Of a DNA stretch of 64,000 nucleotides, positions 43,034 to 55,100 are shown piece after piece (positions within the stretch are counted from its first letter, which is position 1; each line of letters begins with the position of its first letter). The notes under the pieces were generated by a model. It worked only from the letters and a program-made list of their open reading frames with translations. It searched no databases and was not told where the DNA came from. The position numbers and the translations under genes are program-made. The stretch lies in the NCBI RefSeq assembly GCF_032118995.1, contig NC_092654.1:1364001-1428000 (forward strand). Reading direction: 5' to 3'. Source of the stretch: Asterias amurensis (lineage: Eukaryota; Echinodermata; Asteroidea; Forcipulatida; Asteriidae).

Positions 43034-44651
43034 TGATATGATTGAACAACAAAATAGACATTTTTATCTGCTACTTTATAAAAAAACACCTTGCACTGAC
43101 TCCAACTGCGGCTACTATCGGCAAATGATCTGCCATTTGAGGAGTCTTGGCTTAAGATCTTCCTGTTATTAATATCTTCGCCGCAACAGACTGCTATCAT
43201 GGGAGTCCTCATCTTCCGCCACAAGAGGGCGCACTCTCACCAGAGTCTGCTTTCATTGGGGAGTCCGCTTCTGTACCAGGTCGCTCGAGATGATAGCAGT
43301 TTTAGGTTGATAGCGCCCTCTATTGGCGACTCTATCGGCAAGGGAAATTAACAGCAAGAATATAGCTTTCAAGAAAGTAAACAGCAGAAGCATTTTGAAG
43401 CGAGACTACCATTAATTGAGGAGTTGAGCTTCAAATAGAGAAACAATGACATCCGGATTAAAGTTTTGGTGCTCTATATCAACTGAGCTAACTAGCTCTA
43501 TATTGGAGGGCCCCCTATTTTGTCAATATCTTTGTTTGGATGGCCTTAACTAATAAAAAAGGAACTAAGCAATTAATTAATCCTTGATTAAATTCCTCCA
43601 AGTTGATCAATGATTAACCTTTTTCTCCAAAAAATTGTGATTATATCTCTTCTGCGCTTCCAATCTAAATCCTAACAATGGACTATTATTGTTTTGAGGT
43701 TGAATCAATAAAGATATAATGTAAACTTATGTATTTGTGTAGTGCCAGCTTATTATCTTTATGTAATTTTTAAAATGGTAAATTTCCTAACAGATTTTTA
43801 AAGTGATTTAACACCACTGGTTTAAAGGGGGGGGGCGGGGGCCTTACCCCCACATGAGACTGATGGAGAAAAAACCCTCTGCATAAACGGATGGTTCTAA
43901 ATATTTAATAGGGGGTTTGTGTTATTCCCTGGTTTCCCCCGCCCCCCCACCCTCCCCACACTTCAAAATGGAAATGTGCGATATAAATTATAACCACGGT
44001 GAGCAACAAGTATTTTGTGGTTGATAGACAAGATAAAGTCAGGGTAAAGTTCATTTCCTTTTTATCTGCTTGATTATCTTTGGTTCAAGCGCGGTTTATT
44101 TTTAGAAATCGTGTCATGCACTACCTCTGCACGTCAGCCATAAAAAACTATGAAGTGATTTGTTCACCCCTACTATTATAATTGATCATCCCAAAACCGC
44201 TGTATGCAAATTATGCGGTTATTATGTAGTTAATCGATAGAAATCCTTGTTTATTGTCTGGATTTAGACCATCCCTTCTCAAACTTATCTGTATGTTTGT
44301 AAAGAAACGAAAAGTGAGCAAATCTCCTTATAATTTAATCAAATCTTCATGTAATTGAGAGAGTTCCCCCCTGATTGATGACATCATCAGCAAAGGAGGT
44401 CCCCGCCGGCCGGCACGCTCTGACCAGCCGGCCGATAGACATCACCTGATTTAAGTGTGTATGGAGCGCAGAGTGGGAAGAAAATAAACTACAAAAATAA
44501 ATTGACTGTATTCTTGTTCAATGTCAATCATATCGGCTGAAGTTATTTTGTGTTCCTTCGTGGAACTATTTCTTAACTTTGATCCAAAGGTTCAAACGTG
44601 GAGGAAGTTCAACTTTTTTTAATCAAAGAGAAGATGGAACTGACACTAGTG

Positions 44652-44970
44652 GTAACTCAAAACAATTAGCATTTACTTGGTATGAGCAATATAGAGCTGT
44701 TGATAGTATAATACATGGTGAGAAAGGGCTCCCTCTCTGAAGTAACATAGTTTTAGAGAAAGAAGTATTTTTTAATTAAAATAATTGAATGGAGTTTGAG
44801 GCATCTGAAAGCACACAACTTTAGCGACAAGTGTGTTTTTTCTTCCATTATTCGCTCACAACTTCGGCAACCAATTGAGTTAAATATTTCACAGGAGTTT
44901 CTTGTTTTATGCATACACCAAGTGAGAAGACTGGTCTTTGACAATTACCAAAGGTGTCCAGTGCCTATGC
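44652..44970 (+). mobile_element. MITE of the 'GAGCTGTTGATAGTATAA' family, most complete copy
   Basis: Runs from GTGGTAACTCAAAACAATTA through GAGCTGTTGATAGTATAATA, AGGCATCTGAAAGCACACAA and CAACCAATTGAGTTAAATAT to TGACAATTACCAAAGGTGTC. It starts and ends with inverted ACCA/TGGT words, consistent with a TIR element. Confidence 0.75.
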
Positions 44971-45094
44971 CTTTGCTCTGTGGTTCAATACAAAATCACC
45001 CCTTGTCACATTATTCACAGAAGTTCAGATTGGGACACACACCCGCAAAAAAAATATGAAAATTCCACAATGTTTGGAGTCAATTACTTTGTGT

Positions 45095-45455
45095 AGGGTT
45101 TCATGGCTGAGTGATTGAGAGCATCGAAATTCAAGTTCTGGTGCTAAGTCACCAGAGTGTGGGTACGAATCCCGGTCATGACGCTTGTGTCTTTGAGCAA
45201 GATAATTTACTATGATTGCTTCTCCTTCACCCAGGGGTATAAATGGGACCTGCGAGGGTAGAGGTTGATATTGTAAATGAAAAAGCCGTTGGAGCAGTAT
45301 AAAATGGTAGCCCATGCGGTTTATACTCCCCAGGGAGCTGAGAAAGATTAAAGAGATGTTATTGGCCCAATGACCAGGGGACTTTTGTAAAGCGCATTGA
45401 TACAGTTATTGTGATATGCGCTATATAAGAATTTGTTATTATTATTATTATTACA
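45095..45455 (+). mobile_element. tRNA-derived SINE, family 2 (full length)
   Basis: Head GGCTGAGTGATTGAGAGCAT, degenerate B box GGTACGAATCC (45162), body ACCCAGGGGTATAAATGGGA and CCCCAGGGAGCTGAGAAAGA, tail GCGCTATATAAGAATTTG with ATT repeats at 45432-45452. Confidence 0.82.
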
Positions 45456-45464
45456 TTTTGACTT

Positions 45465-45560
45465 CCAAAATGGCAGACAGATGTGCAAGAAGTCAAGTTC
45501 CCTGAAGACACGAGCAGTGTGTACTGCTTGAAACGTCAAGAGCCCACCAGCTCTTTTCAG
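45465..45560 (+). repeat. Possible Penelope-like element tail
   Basis: Follows the SINE tail directly: CCCTGAAGACACGAGCAGTG then CTGCTTGAAACGTCAAGAGC. The GAAACGTCAAG phrase after a short stem is a habit of Penelope-like 3' regions. No coding sequence is present; tentative. Confidence 0.35.
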
Positions 45561-45849
45561 AGCCAACACTCCTCCTCAAAAAGATTTACACATGGTTGTA
45601 CCATTTTCTCTATGGCTGTACCCGCAAGTTTGTACTTCTAATAATATCGGTGTTTTTCTTGTAAGAACTTATTTCGATTTCATTTGACTACAATTCGCCC
45701 GCCATATAGAGGGGACATGCGTCAAACGCATGCACGTTTGTTAGGGAATCAGACAGATCGAGAAACACACATAGTACACACACTGTCATGTATTATGCAA
45801 ACTACAAATGCTTTGGCGGTATCAACGACGATCCTTGTGAGACAACTAT

Positions 45850-45926
45850 TATATAAACATAGAAAATAAACTGGTCAGCTTATGGTGGTCAACCTTGAGT
45901 CCTGGTCAAGCCTCACAACACACTAC
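45850..45926 (+). promoter_or_regulatory. TATA box and first non-coding exon of the desaturase gene
   Basis: TATATAAA at 45850-45857 is followed about 70 bp later by a good donor (CACTAC then GTAAGT at 45927). A leader exon of about 45880-45926 is therefore likely. The next acceptor, TCCACAG ending at 46097, gives a leader intron of about 170 bp before exon 2, which holds the start codon at 46118. Inferred from signals only. Confidence 0.5.
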
Positions 45927-46117
45927 GTAAGTTTTATTGGTTGCATAACTGCAACATTTTGTAATAAGTGCTAAGTTTGCTACCGATTTTACCGCTTTCT
46001 GGCACACCTTGCTAAACTATTTGCGAAGGAGGTAAAGTAGAGAAAGAGTTTATGTCGTTCCCACTTTACTTTGTGAAATAATTTTAACCGTCCACAGGAG
46101 TACAGGAGCAGCGGACA

Positions 46118-49100
46118 ATGGGGAAAGGGGGCAACCGTTCAGAGCTCCAGCAGACCGGGGATGAGGTCCCGTCTGACCTGGAGACAATCTCGTGGGATGA
46201 AGTGAGCAAACACAACGGCCTGCTGACGGAGGATCGTAGTAAATGGCTGGTGATCGACGGACAAGTTTACGACATCACATCCTGGGCAATGAAACACCCC
46301 GGTGGTCGGCGACTTTTGTCCCACTACGCTGGACAAGATGCCTCGGTAAAAACAAAACTACTTCACTTTTTTAGAAGTTGTTTGGTACACCTGAACTAGG
46401 CCTATAACTAAGTTGTGTGAGAGTTTTATTTTTAATTTGAATTTAAAATTAGTTTTGTACCAACTAGTAGTAGTACGACAGAGAATGTCAAAATTTCGAA
46501 AAAAGGAGTACAGTGCCTCAGTTAATGGGTCTACTCTAATGCAATCGTTTCAAAAGTGACAGCAGGCTTTAATGACCCTAGACTAGACCCCAGGCCTATT
46601 ATTTACATCAGGATCAGCAGATGTTGTTTGGTAAACACTGTGATTGAGAAAATACAAAACCAAAAATAGTCATTCAATTCTTTCAATTCTTTTACTTTTT
46701 ACTTTTTTAAAAGTTTATTTAACATAGGGAAAGATTTGGAAAAGTTTCAAAGTCGTGCAACCAATTTTTCATTTGTTATGGAATGAAATAGGCCTATATA
46801 TTTACCTAAATGAGATCACTTTTTGTAAAATGAGTGAACAAGTGGTGACAGGGTGTGGAAAGTTCTCCAAAGAATTTCGATTTTTGCCACAATTTTTTCA
46901 CAATTTTTTTTACTTAAAAAAGAATATCTCATTTGAGTTAATCAGATACTCATTTATTACATAATGAATTATTAAAAAGTGGTGGCAGGATACAGATATC
47001 TTTCTGAGCAAAGTGTTGATTGTTGCCAAGCTGTATACATTGGTCTAAAAGTATTTACAGAAAGTAGTGGCGCACCAGCCCCGTAAAGACATCATTAATT
47101 TTTATCATTGGATGAAGACAAATCCAGTTTATTTTAGTCACAAATTAAATGCTTGTCAAGAAGTTTAGTCACTTACATGCATTGGTAGTTTTTATAACAA
47201 CTCACTGGGTATGGCTGTAAGAATCTCATGCGAAGGACAAAGCAATAATGGTTTAAAAGTGTCTTGCTTTAAGGATGCAAGTGCAACGACCGGGACTCGA
47301 ACCCACACTCTGCTGATCAGAAACACCAGAGCTTGATTCCAATGCTCTTAACCGACAAGCCATGACATGACACTAACACAAAGTTACTGGTTTGCGAAAT
47401 GAGAGAACATTGCGCCTTTATGTATGGGCTGATGGTGGTGTGACGTGACCCTTGCTCTATGGTGACGCATTTAAGTGTCTGCCTAGTGCACAACTATGTG
47501 GTGTTTACCAACTGACTGGTTAGGATTTCTATATTTATATATCAATACACTGACATGAAAAGAAAAGAAGCGCTTAAAATAACCCAAATTATTTTTCATT
47601 TGGTGACAAATAAGGCTGTCAGATGAGGCAATGTTTATTATGAGCGTGGACACATTTTTTTGCTTCAAAGTAAACTCCATACCTGACCCATATTAAACAA
47701 GCGCTGTTTGAGCTCCTATGTAATAAGTCTCACAAGGTAAACAATATGCAAACAAAACTTATTCTAAAGTTTGTCACCCTTGAAAGTTTGGACAAACTTT
47801 ATTATACAATATTTGTTTTATGTTAATTTCGTGTTATGGTTCTTTTTTTCATCTTCTAACTAGCAGGGGACCAGTCACAACCAAGCACTGCATAACTGGT
47901 CTCTTGAGGTGAACCAGTTTGCAAACAAACTTTTCTTAAAAGTTTGTCACCCTTTTGGAACAATGGCCAAACTTTTTGATGCCATTTTCAAAGCCAGGGT
48001 ACTCCCAAAGTATTTTTCAAAACTGTCATTCTGGACCAAAATGTGGTATTTGGCTGAATCAAGCTGAATTTAAAAACGGGTCTTTGGATAGTTTTGTACT
48101 TTATTTTATCTTGGTTTTAAAAGCACTACTGTGCAATCTGGAGCATTCTTTATGTTTTTTACTTGTTTTTTGTAGAATTACTTTCAAAAAGGGGGAAAAA
48201 TATCGCCCAATTGCAAAATTGATGGAAAATGGTCAAGTTCTTTTAAACTGTTAATAATGGACTATGATTTGATTTTTGTCCTTCAAAATTCTAGGAGCCG
48301 TTTACTGCATTTCATCCAGACAGTCAGAAGGTCAAGAAGTACCTCAAAGCCCTGACTGTGGTCGGAAAGGTTGAGCAGAGAGAAGCGAGAAAGGACATTG
48401 AATCCGATTTCAGCAAACTCAGAACAACCGCCCAGCAAATGGTAAGTGTTCAACCCAGGATCCAATGTCTGAGCCGAAAATTATGCTTAGCAAAGTTTTC
48501 TGCTAAGCAGAAACTAGCATGGTTAGGTCACGTATATATTCATTAGATGGTATTTTGGCGCGTAATCTATTTTTTGTACTACAGCTTTATGTAAGTGACG
48601 ACTGTGACAGGTGAATCAAGTGTGATATTTAAGGTCAGAAATTCGTACAAAACAATTCTTTAAAGGTGCTCCAACTCTTGTGAAACATTTGTTGCGAAAT
48701 TTTGAATCAAAACTTGCATCTATACTTTGTATGAAGTATGAACTGGGCTGTATAGTTCGATTTATCTTTATGAGTAAATATGATCATGCAATCATGAACT
48801 TGATCATATAATCTCATTTGATAAGATGCGGCTACTCTATAAAGGGAAAAACAACAAACTTAATAAAACAAAAATTATTTTAGATTACTTTTTGGAATTG
48901 GTTTCAATCAGTATGTAAAAAAACCAATCTACACTTGTTTCCCACTTGGAGAGATTCATCTATATTTTAAATCTAAAGTGTGTGTCTAGAAAACTCAGCC
49001 ATTGATGATATAGTTACTTCAGGGATTATAACTTTTTTGGGGGGGGGGCAAACATTGCCATGAAACCATGAAAACAAACCAAGAACATACCCAACACAGC

Positions 49101-52100
49101 TCTCCACTGTTGGCTAAAACATGTGAATGTTTCTTTTAATCAAATTTTCCCCTGGATACTGGCTGATTGAATTACTCACGGCAGTGCATTTTGGTGGTAA
49201 AATCAAGTTATCAATTTTGGTTAAATCAAATTAAATGAAATATTTATTGGTCGGGAAATCTGAAAAAAGGTCTTGGCAGTGTAGCATAACCAGACAATTT
49301 TTTTCCAATCTCTCAGTTGGAGGCTAGGGGGAGAGGTAAGAGTTAAGAGTCGGGGGGTGGGGGGCAGGTTAAAACGCCACAGAATCTTGGTGTCCATGGT
49401 AAAAATTAGAACAATTTAAAGGGAGCTGAGGTCTTAAATTCAATTCAAATATGTAAGCGAAAAATTTACTTCTTTCTCTAAAACGATGTTACTTCAGAGG
49501 GAGTCATTTTTCACATTGTTTTGTTCTATCAACAGCTCTCCTTTGCTCGTTACCAACTAAGTTTTTATGCTATAAATTATTTTGAGTAGTTACCAATAAT
49601 ATCCAGTGCTTTTAATAAGGGATTTCGCTGAATTAATTTTGTGTTTTACAATTTGCAGGACCTCTTCAAGCCAAAGCTCACCTTTTACTGGATCATGGCC
49701 ATTCACATTATTTTGATGGATTTATTTGCGTATCTCAACATGCTATACTTTGGAGTAGGCTGGATTACCTTCGCTGTTGCAGCTATACTTGCATCTACAG
49801 CTCAGGTAAGGGTTTTTTTTTCTCTCAAAAATTCTGTTTTTGCTCTCAGAAAAATCAACAAATTATTAAACAGCCTATCAAAACCTATAGACCAATCCGA
49901 AGAAACAAAATGAAGAGCGCTCTCTATTGACACAACTGCAGTGTCTTTTTGTGCATAGTCTAGGCACTGAAGACACCACAGCAAATGGCGGGAGGTGCTC
50001 AACACTTGCACGCCTGGTGCGGGCCTGTATTGGTGTATACCGTGCGAATATTGGTCCACCAATGTATAATCTATTTATAGAAAATATTATATTATTATGA
50101 TATTTTCCTAAGGGTCAAATATCATGCCTGTCAGCAGTAGACCAAAATGCTGCAGAAAATGTATCAATTGCTAGGTTAAAAAAAATCATAATATGCTACT
50201 CAATATTGGCATGCAGTATGCGTTGCACAAAATAAGCTCAGTCTAAATTGTTCACGGTGCTACGCACAATTTGCTGGACGCTATCGCTCCCTGTCTGTTA
50301 ACATGACACATGAATAGTCCTCATTGAGTACTGAGATACATGAATTACCCATTGCCTAGTGCAGGTTGTTGGGATGTCTTGAACCATCCGATAAGATGGC
50401 AGTGTCTTAGATCTTATACCCCGAGGCAATGACTCTGATATTCCTTCGTCCTTCCCAAGATGGATAGGTTGAGAGGTGATGTTGCCGTGGTGTTGCATCC
50501 CTAAACTCAATTCTATCATCCCCCATGAATTACGGATTCTCTCTTAAAAATTAACATATTTGAGATGAGATTGACATGGTATACCGTCCATTTTATTATT
50601 AATTGGTTTTATATACAATAAAACATTTTAATTGAAGCTACCTGCCTGCATTATTTTTTTATGTTTTATCGATCCTAGCTCTATGGTTTTATATACTGAA
50701 TGTTTGCCTGATACTTCTTCATGTAAATTTGCATTAGGGATAAAGACTATTGTGTTATACAATACAGCGATGTTTGTTCAACACTAGTGTTAAGTACTGG
50801 GTACTTTCCCCAAGTCTTGCGGCCTGTGGGAAAATTCTTTTTAATTGTTTGAACTGCCTCTAGCTCCCGGGCTAGCTCAGTGGTCTAGTGGTAAGACATC
50901 TGCCCTAGAAAGGCTAAATAAGGCCCCTGGGTTAATAGAAAATTTGAATTGTAGCTACCCGCATTATCTTAAGATTTTTGTGTGGACTTTTTACCCATAC
51001 TCTTTCATTGAATGCTTGAAATGCATCAGGTACATGTATTATGCCTGTATTTGTTAATGTTGTTGGGTGGATTTTTTTTTTTGGGGGGGTTGGGTACAGT
51101 GTACGTATTGCTTGCTTCTTAACACCATCAATGTATATGGGTCAATCGCAAATGTACTCTTTTAGTCACAACATTAAATATTGATTTGAAACTTGTTGTA
51201 AATAATTTAAGAACACACCTCCAGAATGTCAGTAAATGTATTAAAGGGGAAGAAAAGACACAGGATGGTTTTTCTCCCAAGATGTTCTGTAAATGCAGCA
51301 GTTTGTTATTGTAAGTTATTGATTTTGTACAACAAGACATGTCTAGTCCAACGAAAGACAACAACACCCAACCTCAGACCACTTACTACCACCCTAGACC
51401 CATGTCCTCACCAAGTTAAACAACAACCATACACAGGAAAAGTGAAGCCCCAAATCTACCACACCTTTTCAGACAACCAAGGTCGTTTCTTGTGGAAATC
51501 TGTATTGATTGTAGATCAGTCTACATAGGTCATCCTCTTGACTATCATAAGGTGTAGATTCATGCGGAAATATCCACTCCACTGCCTGGTTGTATAAATC
51601 ATGGGAGGTAGGATTACCTCCATGTATAAACACACTAGGGCACTGCTGACATTTATGTATATTTTATCCATCACTCAACGGGTCATACAGCCAACTACTG
51701 CTTGATCTAGACGCACACACGTTGCTGAATGTCACATTGAGATATTGACTTTTTCCCCCCTTTTCTTGCCAGGATGCAATAATTTAATAGACTCACTCTG
51801 CTGCCTACATACGACTGTAGAGATAAATATAGCACTTTGCAAAGTATTCAATTTGACATTTTCATGTGCTCTGAACCGACAAGTTCAAGCTTCGAAATAA
51901 CCCACGGCAACCACTGCAATTGCCGGGGTGCCCTGTGCTTGTGCTGTGGTGCCCTTTGCAGAGTTCCATTACAAATAAAAAAATTCCTAGTAGAAAAAAC
52001 GAAATTCAAGTACTGAGTTGGACATTTTTTATGTGCCCTAAACTGATGAGAAATCATGAAGCCTTTGGCTTCAAATTGTTGTGAAAACAGTTTGCTGTGG

Positions 52101-55100
52101 CAGACATCTTTATTTCCAATCTATCTCTAAATGTTAGTGTTTGCCAATTAAAATGGACTTACCCCCACCCCTTAAAGTCAACCAAAATGCAAACTTCCCA
52201 TTTTCCATTCTGGCCTCTTAACAAACCTATCATTGCTCCTTCAAAAACTCTTGTTGTAAAATTAGCCTTTGTCCCTTTAAAAACAAACTGCAAAGTTGTC
52301 AATGCCCATAATATCAATCCAAACAAACCTCATCATTCTGAAGTGGTCCTCGTGCAAACATCTAGTGCATAAGTGATACGTGAATGGTGAATTTCAATTA
52401 AAAAAAATAAGGAACCAGCCTACTTAATTTCGTTTTACTCTCCGGCCATATCCAAATTGATGGCTGTGGCAACAGATTGAATCATGATCTTAAAATCTAA
52501 TTTGTTTTCTCAATAGTTATCATTTCCATTTTATAAGGTTTACGCAACCTATATTACAGATTTCAATCAGGATTAGTCATTATGATAATTTCAATATAAT
52601 GTAATCAGCTTTTTTGTTTACTTGACGGCTTTCCCCAGTCATAAAATGAAAGACATAATCTCTATACAAGTCCTGTATTTGTTACTTCACGACTGATCAA
52701 ACAATTGGTCTCCGTTATCTAAGTAAGAGTAACTGAGCAAAAGTTGAGTGCTGTTGGATCATTGTTAACTTAGTCTGAACCTTGGTTGAACAAACGTTGT
52801 GGTCAGATTAAATGACCCGATTGTTTTATAACTGTTACATAAATGTACAAAAATTTGCCTGGGTGATGGTCAATTAAAAAACCTCAAGGTACAATGTATT
52901 TCTCCTCACTCCATACATAAAATTTGATTCTGTTGAGAAAGGTTGAATTCAGCAAGTGCTATTCACACGACAGCAATTTAACTGGGGTCCCTTGCTTAAT
53001 TTTAGCATCGTTGTAACAAGATTTTGCAAGAAATCTTGGACAGTAGAAACAAAAATTTGTGTCCTTTCACACGAGGTACATTTTGTAAAATTTTAATACC
53101 ATGCTTTAATATAGCAAGGGACCCTTGCTAAATTTTCTCTCATGTAAAAGGGGCAGTAAAAAATGACTAGAGCAAGACTTGAACCTGCAACCTCCAGATT
53201 TATTTGCCTTAGCTCTATAAGTTTTGCTCTAGTCAAATTGTCTTTGCTCACAACTCAAAGGTGTTTGAAATTTACCCTGTCAGTTTCCCTTGTGATTTAT
53301 TACTTGATATATTTTAAAGCTATAGTAAATGATTATGCCCCTACCCTACATGGTTGGCTATGGGCATTTGGGGGTGGCGGTGTGAGCTTTAGAGAAAACA
53401 CAGACTGGCTAGCAGATCTAGGCTTGAACTGTTATCATGCACTAACCAAATGATGGGTCAATAATAGGTCCAGCACTTGTTTGGTCTAAATTATTTTTGT
53501 CTACTCTAGATATGTCTAGACTTGGAAGGGTTGTAAAAATGCGTTAAGTAACAATTTATGTCCTTGATAGGCAATGACAGACTGCCCTTTTAACTGTCAG
53601 CTACAGTTCTGGAGATCTTGATCAGGATAAGCTTTCCTTAAATTATGCCGCTAAACATCTTGAGCTTTTATGGATCAACTTTCCCTTAAGTGTTGGCTTA
53701 ATTTCTTACATCTTGATGATCAACTTGTACTTTAATTGTCAGTGTCAACTTCCTAAACATCTTGAGTTCTTTTGGATCAACCTTCCCTTTAACTATCAGT
53801 CCAAAATATATTCAGGATCAACTTTGCCTTTGATTATCATCTAAACTTCCTGAGATGTTATGGATCAACTTCGCTTTTGATTATCAGCTGAACTTCTTGA
53901 TATCTTCAGTATCAACTTTCACTTTAAATGTCAGCTTAATTTCTTGAGATCTTGTGGGTGAACTTTGCCTCTAACTCACAGCTAAATTTCTTGAGTTTGT
54001 AAATCTAACAAATATTATTTTCTTTGATTATTTTTTCCACAGGTTCAAGCTGGCTGGCTACAGCATGACTTGGGCCATTTGTCTGTATCCAAAAGTCGTA
54101 CAGTCAACCGAGCTCTGCACGCAATGACAATGGGATGCTTGAAGGTATGTTCATCTACAGTTCCTGAACTTTAAATTCATCTCAAAGGGGTGTGGAACTA
54201 ATTATTTGAGGTGGTAGTCTTTCAAAAATACAATCGCATCAACCTTTCAAAGATAAATCCATGATGTATTCTTCTAATGTCATTAGAACTTAGTTTTTAA
54301 GTATTTTACACTCGGATCCAAGATGAGAGAGAAGTCAAATGAGAAGCGGGCTTTGTTGCAATTTGGGGAAAACTTCAACAAAATCCAAACACTTGTTAGT
54401 CCTGGCAGTATGTTGAGTGCACTGTTAACTCAACCGCCTTGTAAAATTCAAAAGCGAGCAGTTCTTTAATTTATGCTAAATTGTGAAGCCAATGATTCTT
54501 GGAAAAGCATCATTATTCACTTTACTAGCCAAGAACCGAATGAAGACAGGGAAGGAATTTTAGATGTGGGAGGAAAATCCCAGAGAGTAATTCCATGGAA
54601 AACCCACACACTCAGGTAGGGACCGAAAACCCAATTCACCCCAGGCGTAATTCGAACCAGGGTTCCAGAAGTGGAAGGCGAGGCAAGTTACCACTTCGCC
54701 GACCTTACCACTCAAGAGTAATTCACAAATATCCTTTAAAAAAAATTTTGGAAATTGGGAACATTTTTATGAAAGGTGTTTCTGAAAGAAATGGCGTTGC
54801 TTTGAGGTCACAATTTTTTTCTCTCCAATATATGCGCGAGGTCATTGAGTAGGAACTTAAATCATCACTGATTCTAGTCTAGTGATTGTCTGGACTCGCC
54901 CTGCTTCTATGCCTCTGGATAAACATTCAAGGCTTTTTTCCCCTGGCTGGATTGTTGTTTTTTCAGGGTTTTTTTTTTTCACTGTATTCATATCTGGCCA
55001 GGGACATCTGTTATGTGGGTTGATGGCCTGTCTTTATTACATGAAGGCCATAGCAGTAAGGTTGTAGTGACCATTGCATAAGATTTCAGGTCACTTGTTA

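Larger units (their letters stand above)
43034..45849. other. Interval between WDR4 and the desaturase gene
   Basis: It begins with the WDR4 3' UTR (AATAAA at 43707-43712). Two CTCF-like matches lie at 43219-43233 and 43312-43326, inside a segment bounded by CTGCTATCAT and ATGATAGCAG (43191-43287). A short GC-rich patch with two GCCGGCCG-type words lies at 44400-44440. A MITE (44652-44970), a SINE (45095-45455) and a possible retroelement tail (45465-45560) follow. No gene is seen. Confidence 0.55.
49806..54042 (+). other. Large third intron of the desaturase gene
   Basis: This 4.2-kb intron holds SINE family 1 pieces (50788-50935), an unexplained segment at 50275-50525 with no recognised family, repeat-like stretches at 51350-51530 and 52960-53225, and a degenerate tandem repeat (53580-54000). 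No exon or independent gene is convincing here. Confidence 0.55.

Noticed and set aside
50275-50525. Possible retroelement fragment with a minus-strand open frame
   Set aside because: The frame shows no reverse transcriptase, integrase or other family motif, and no terminal structure is seen.
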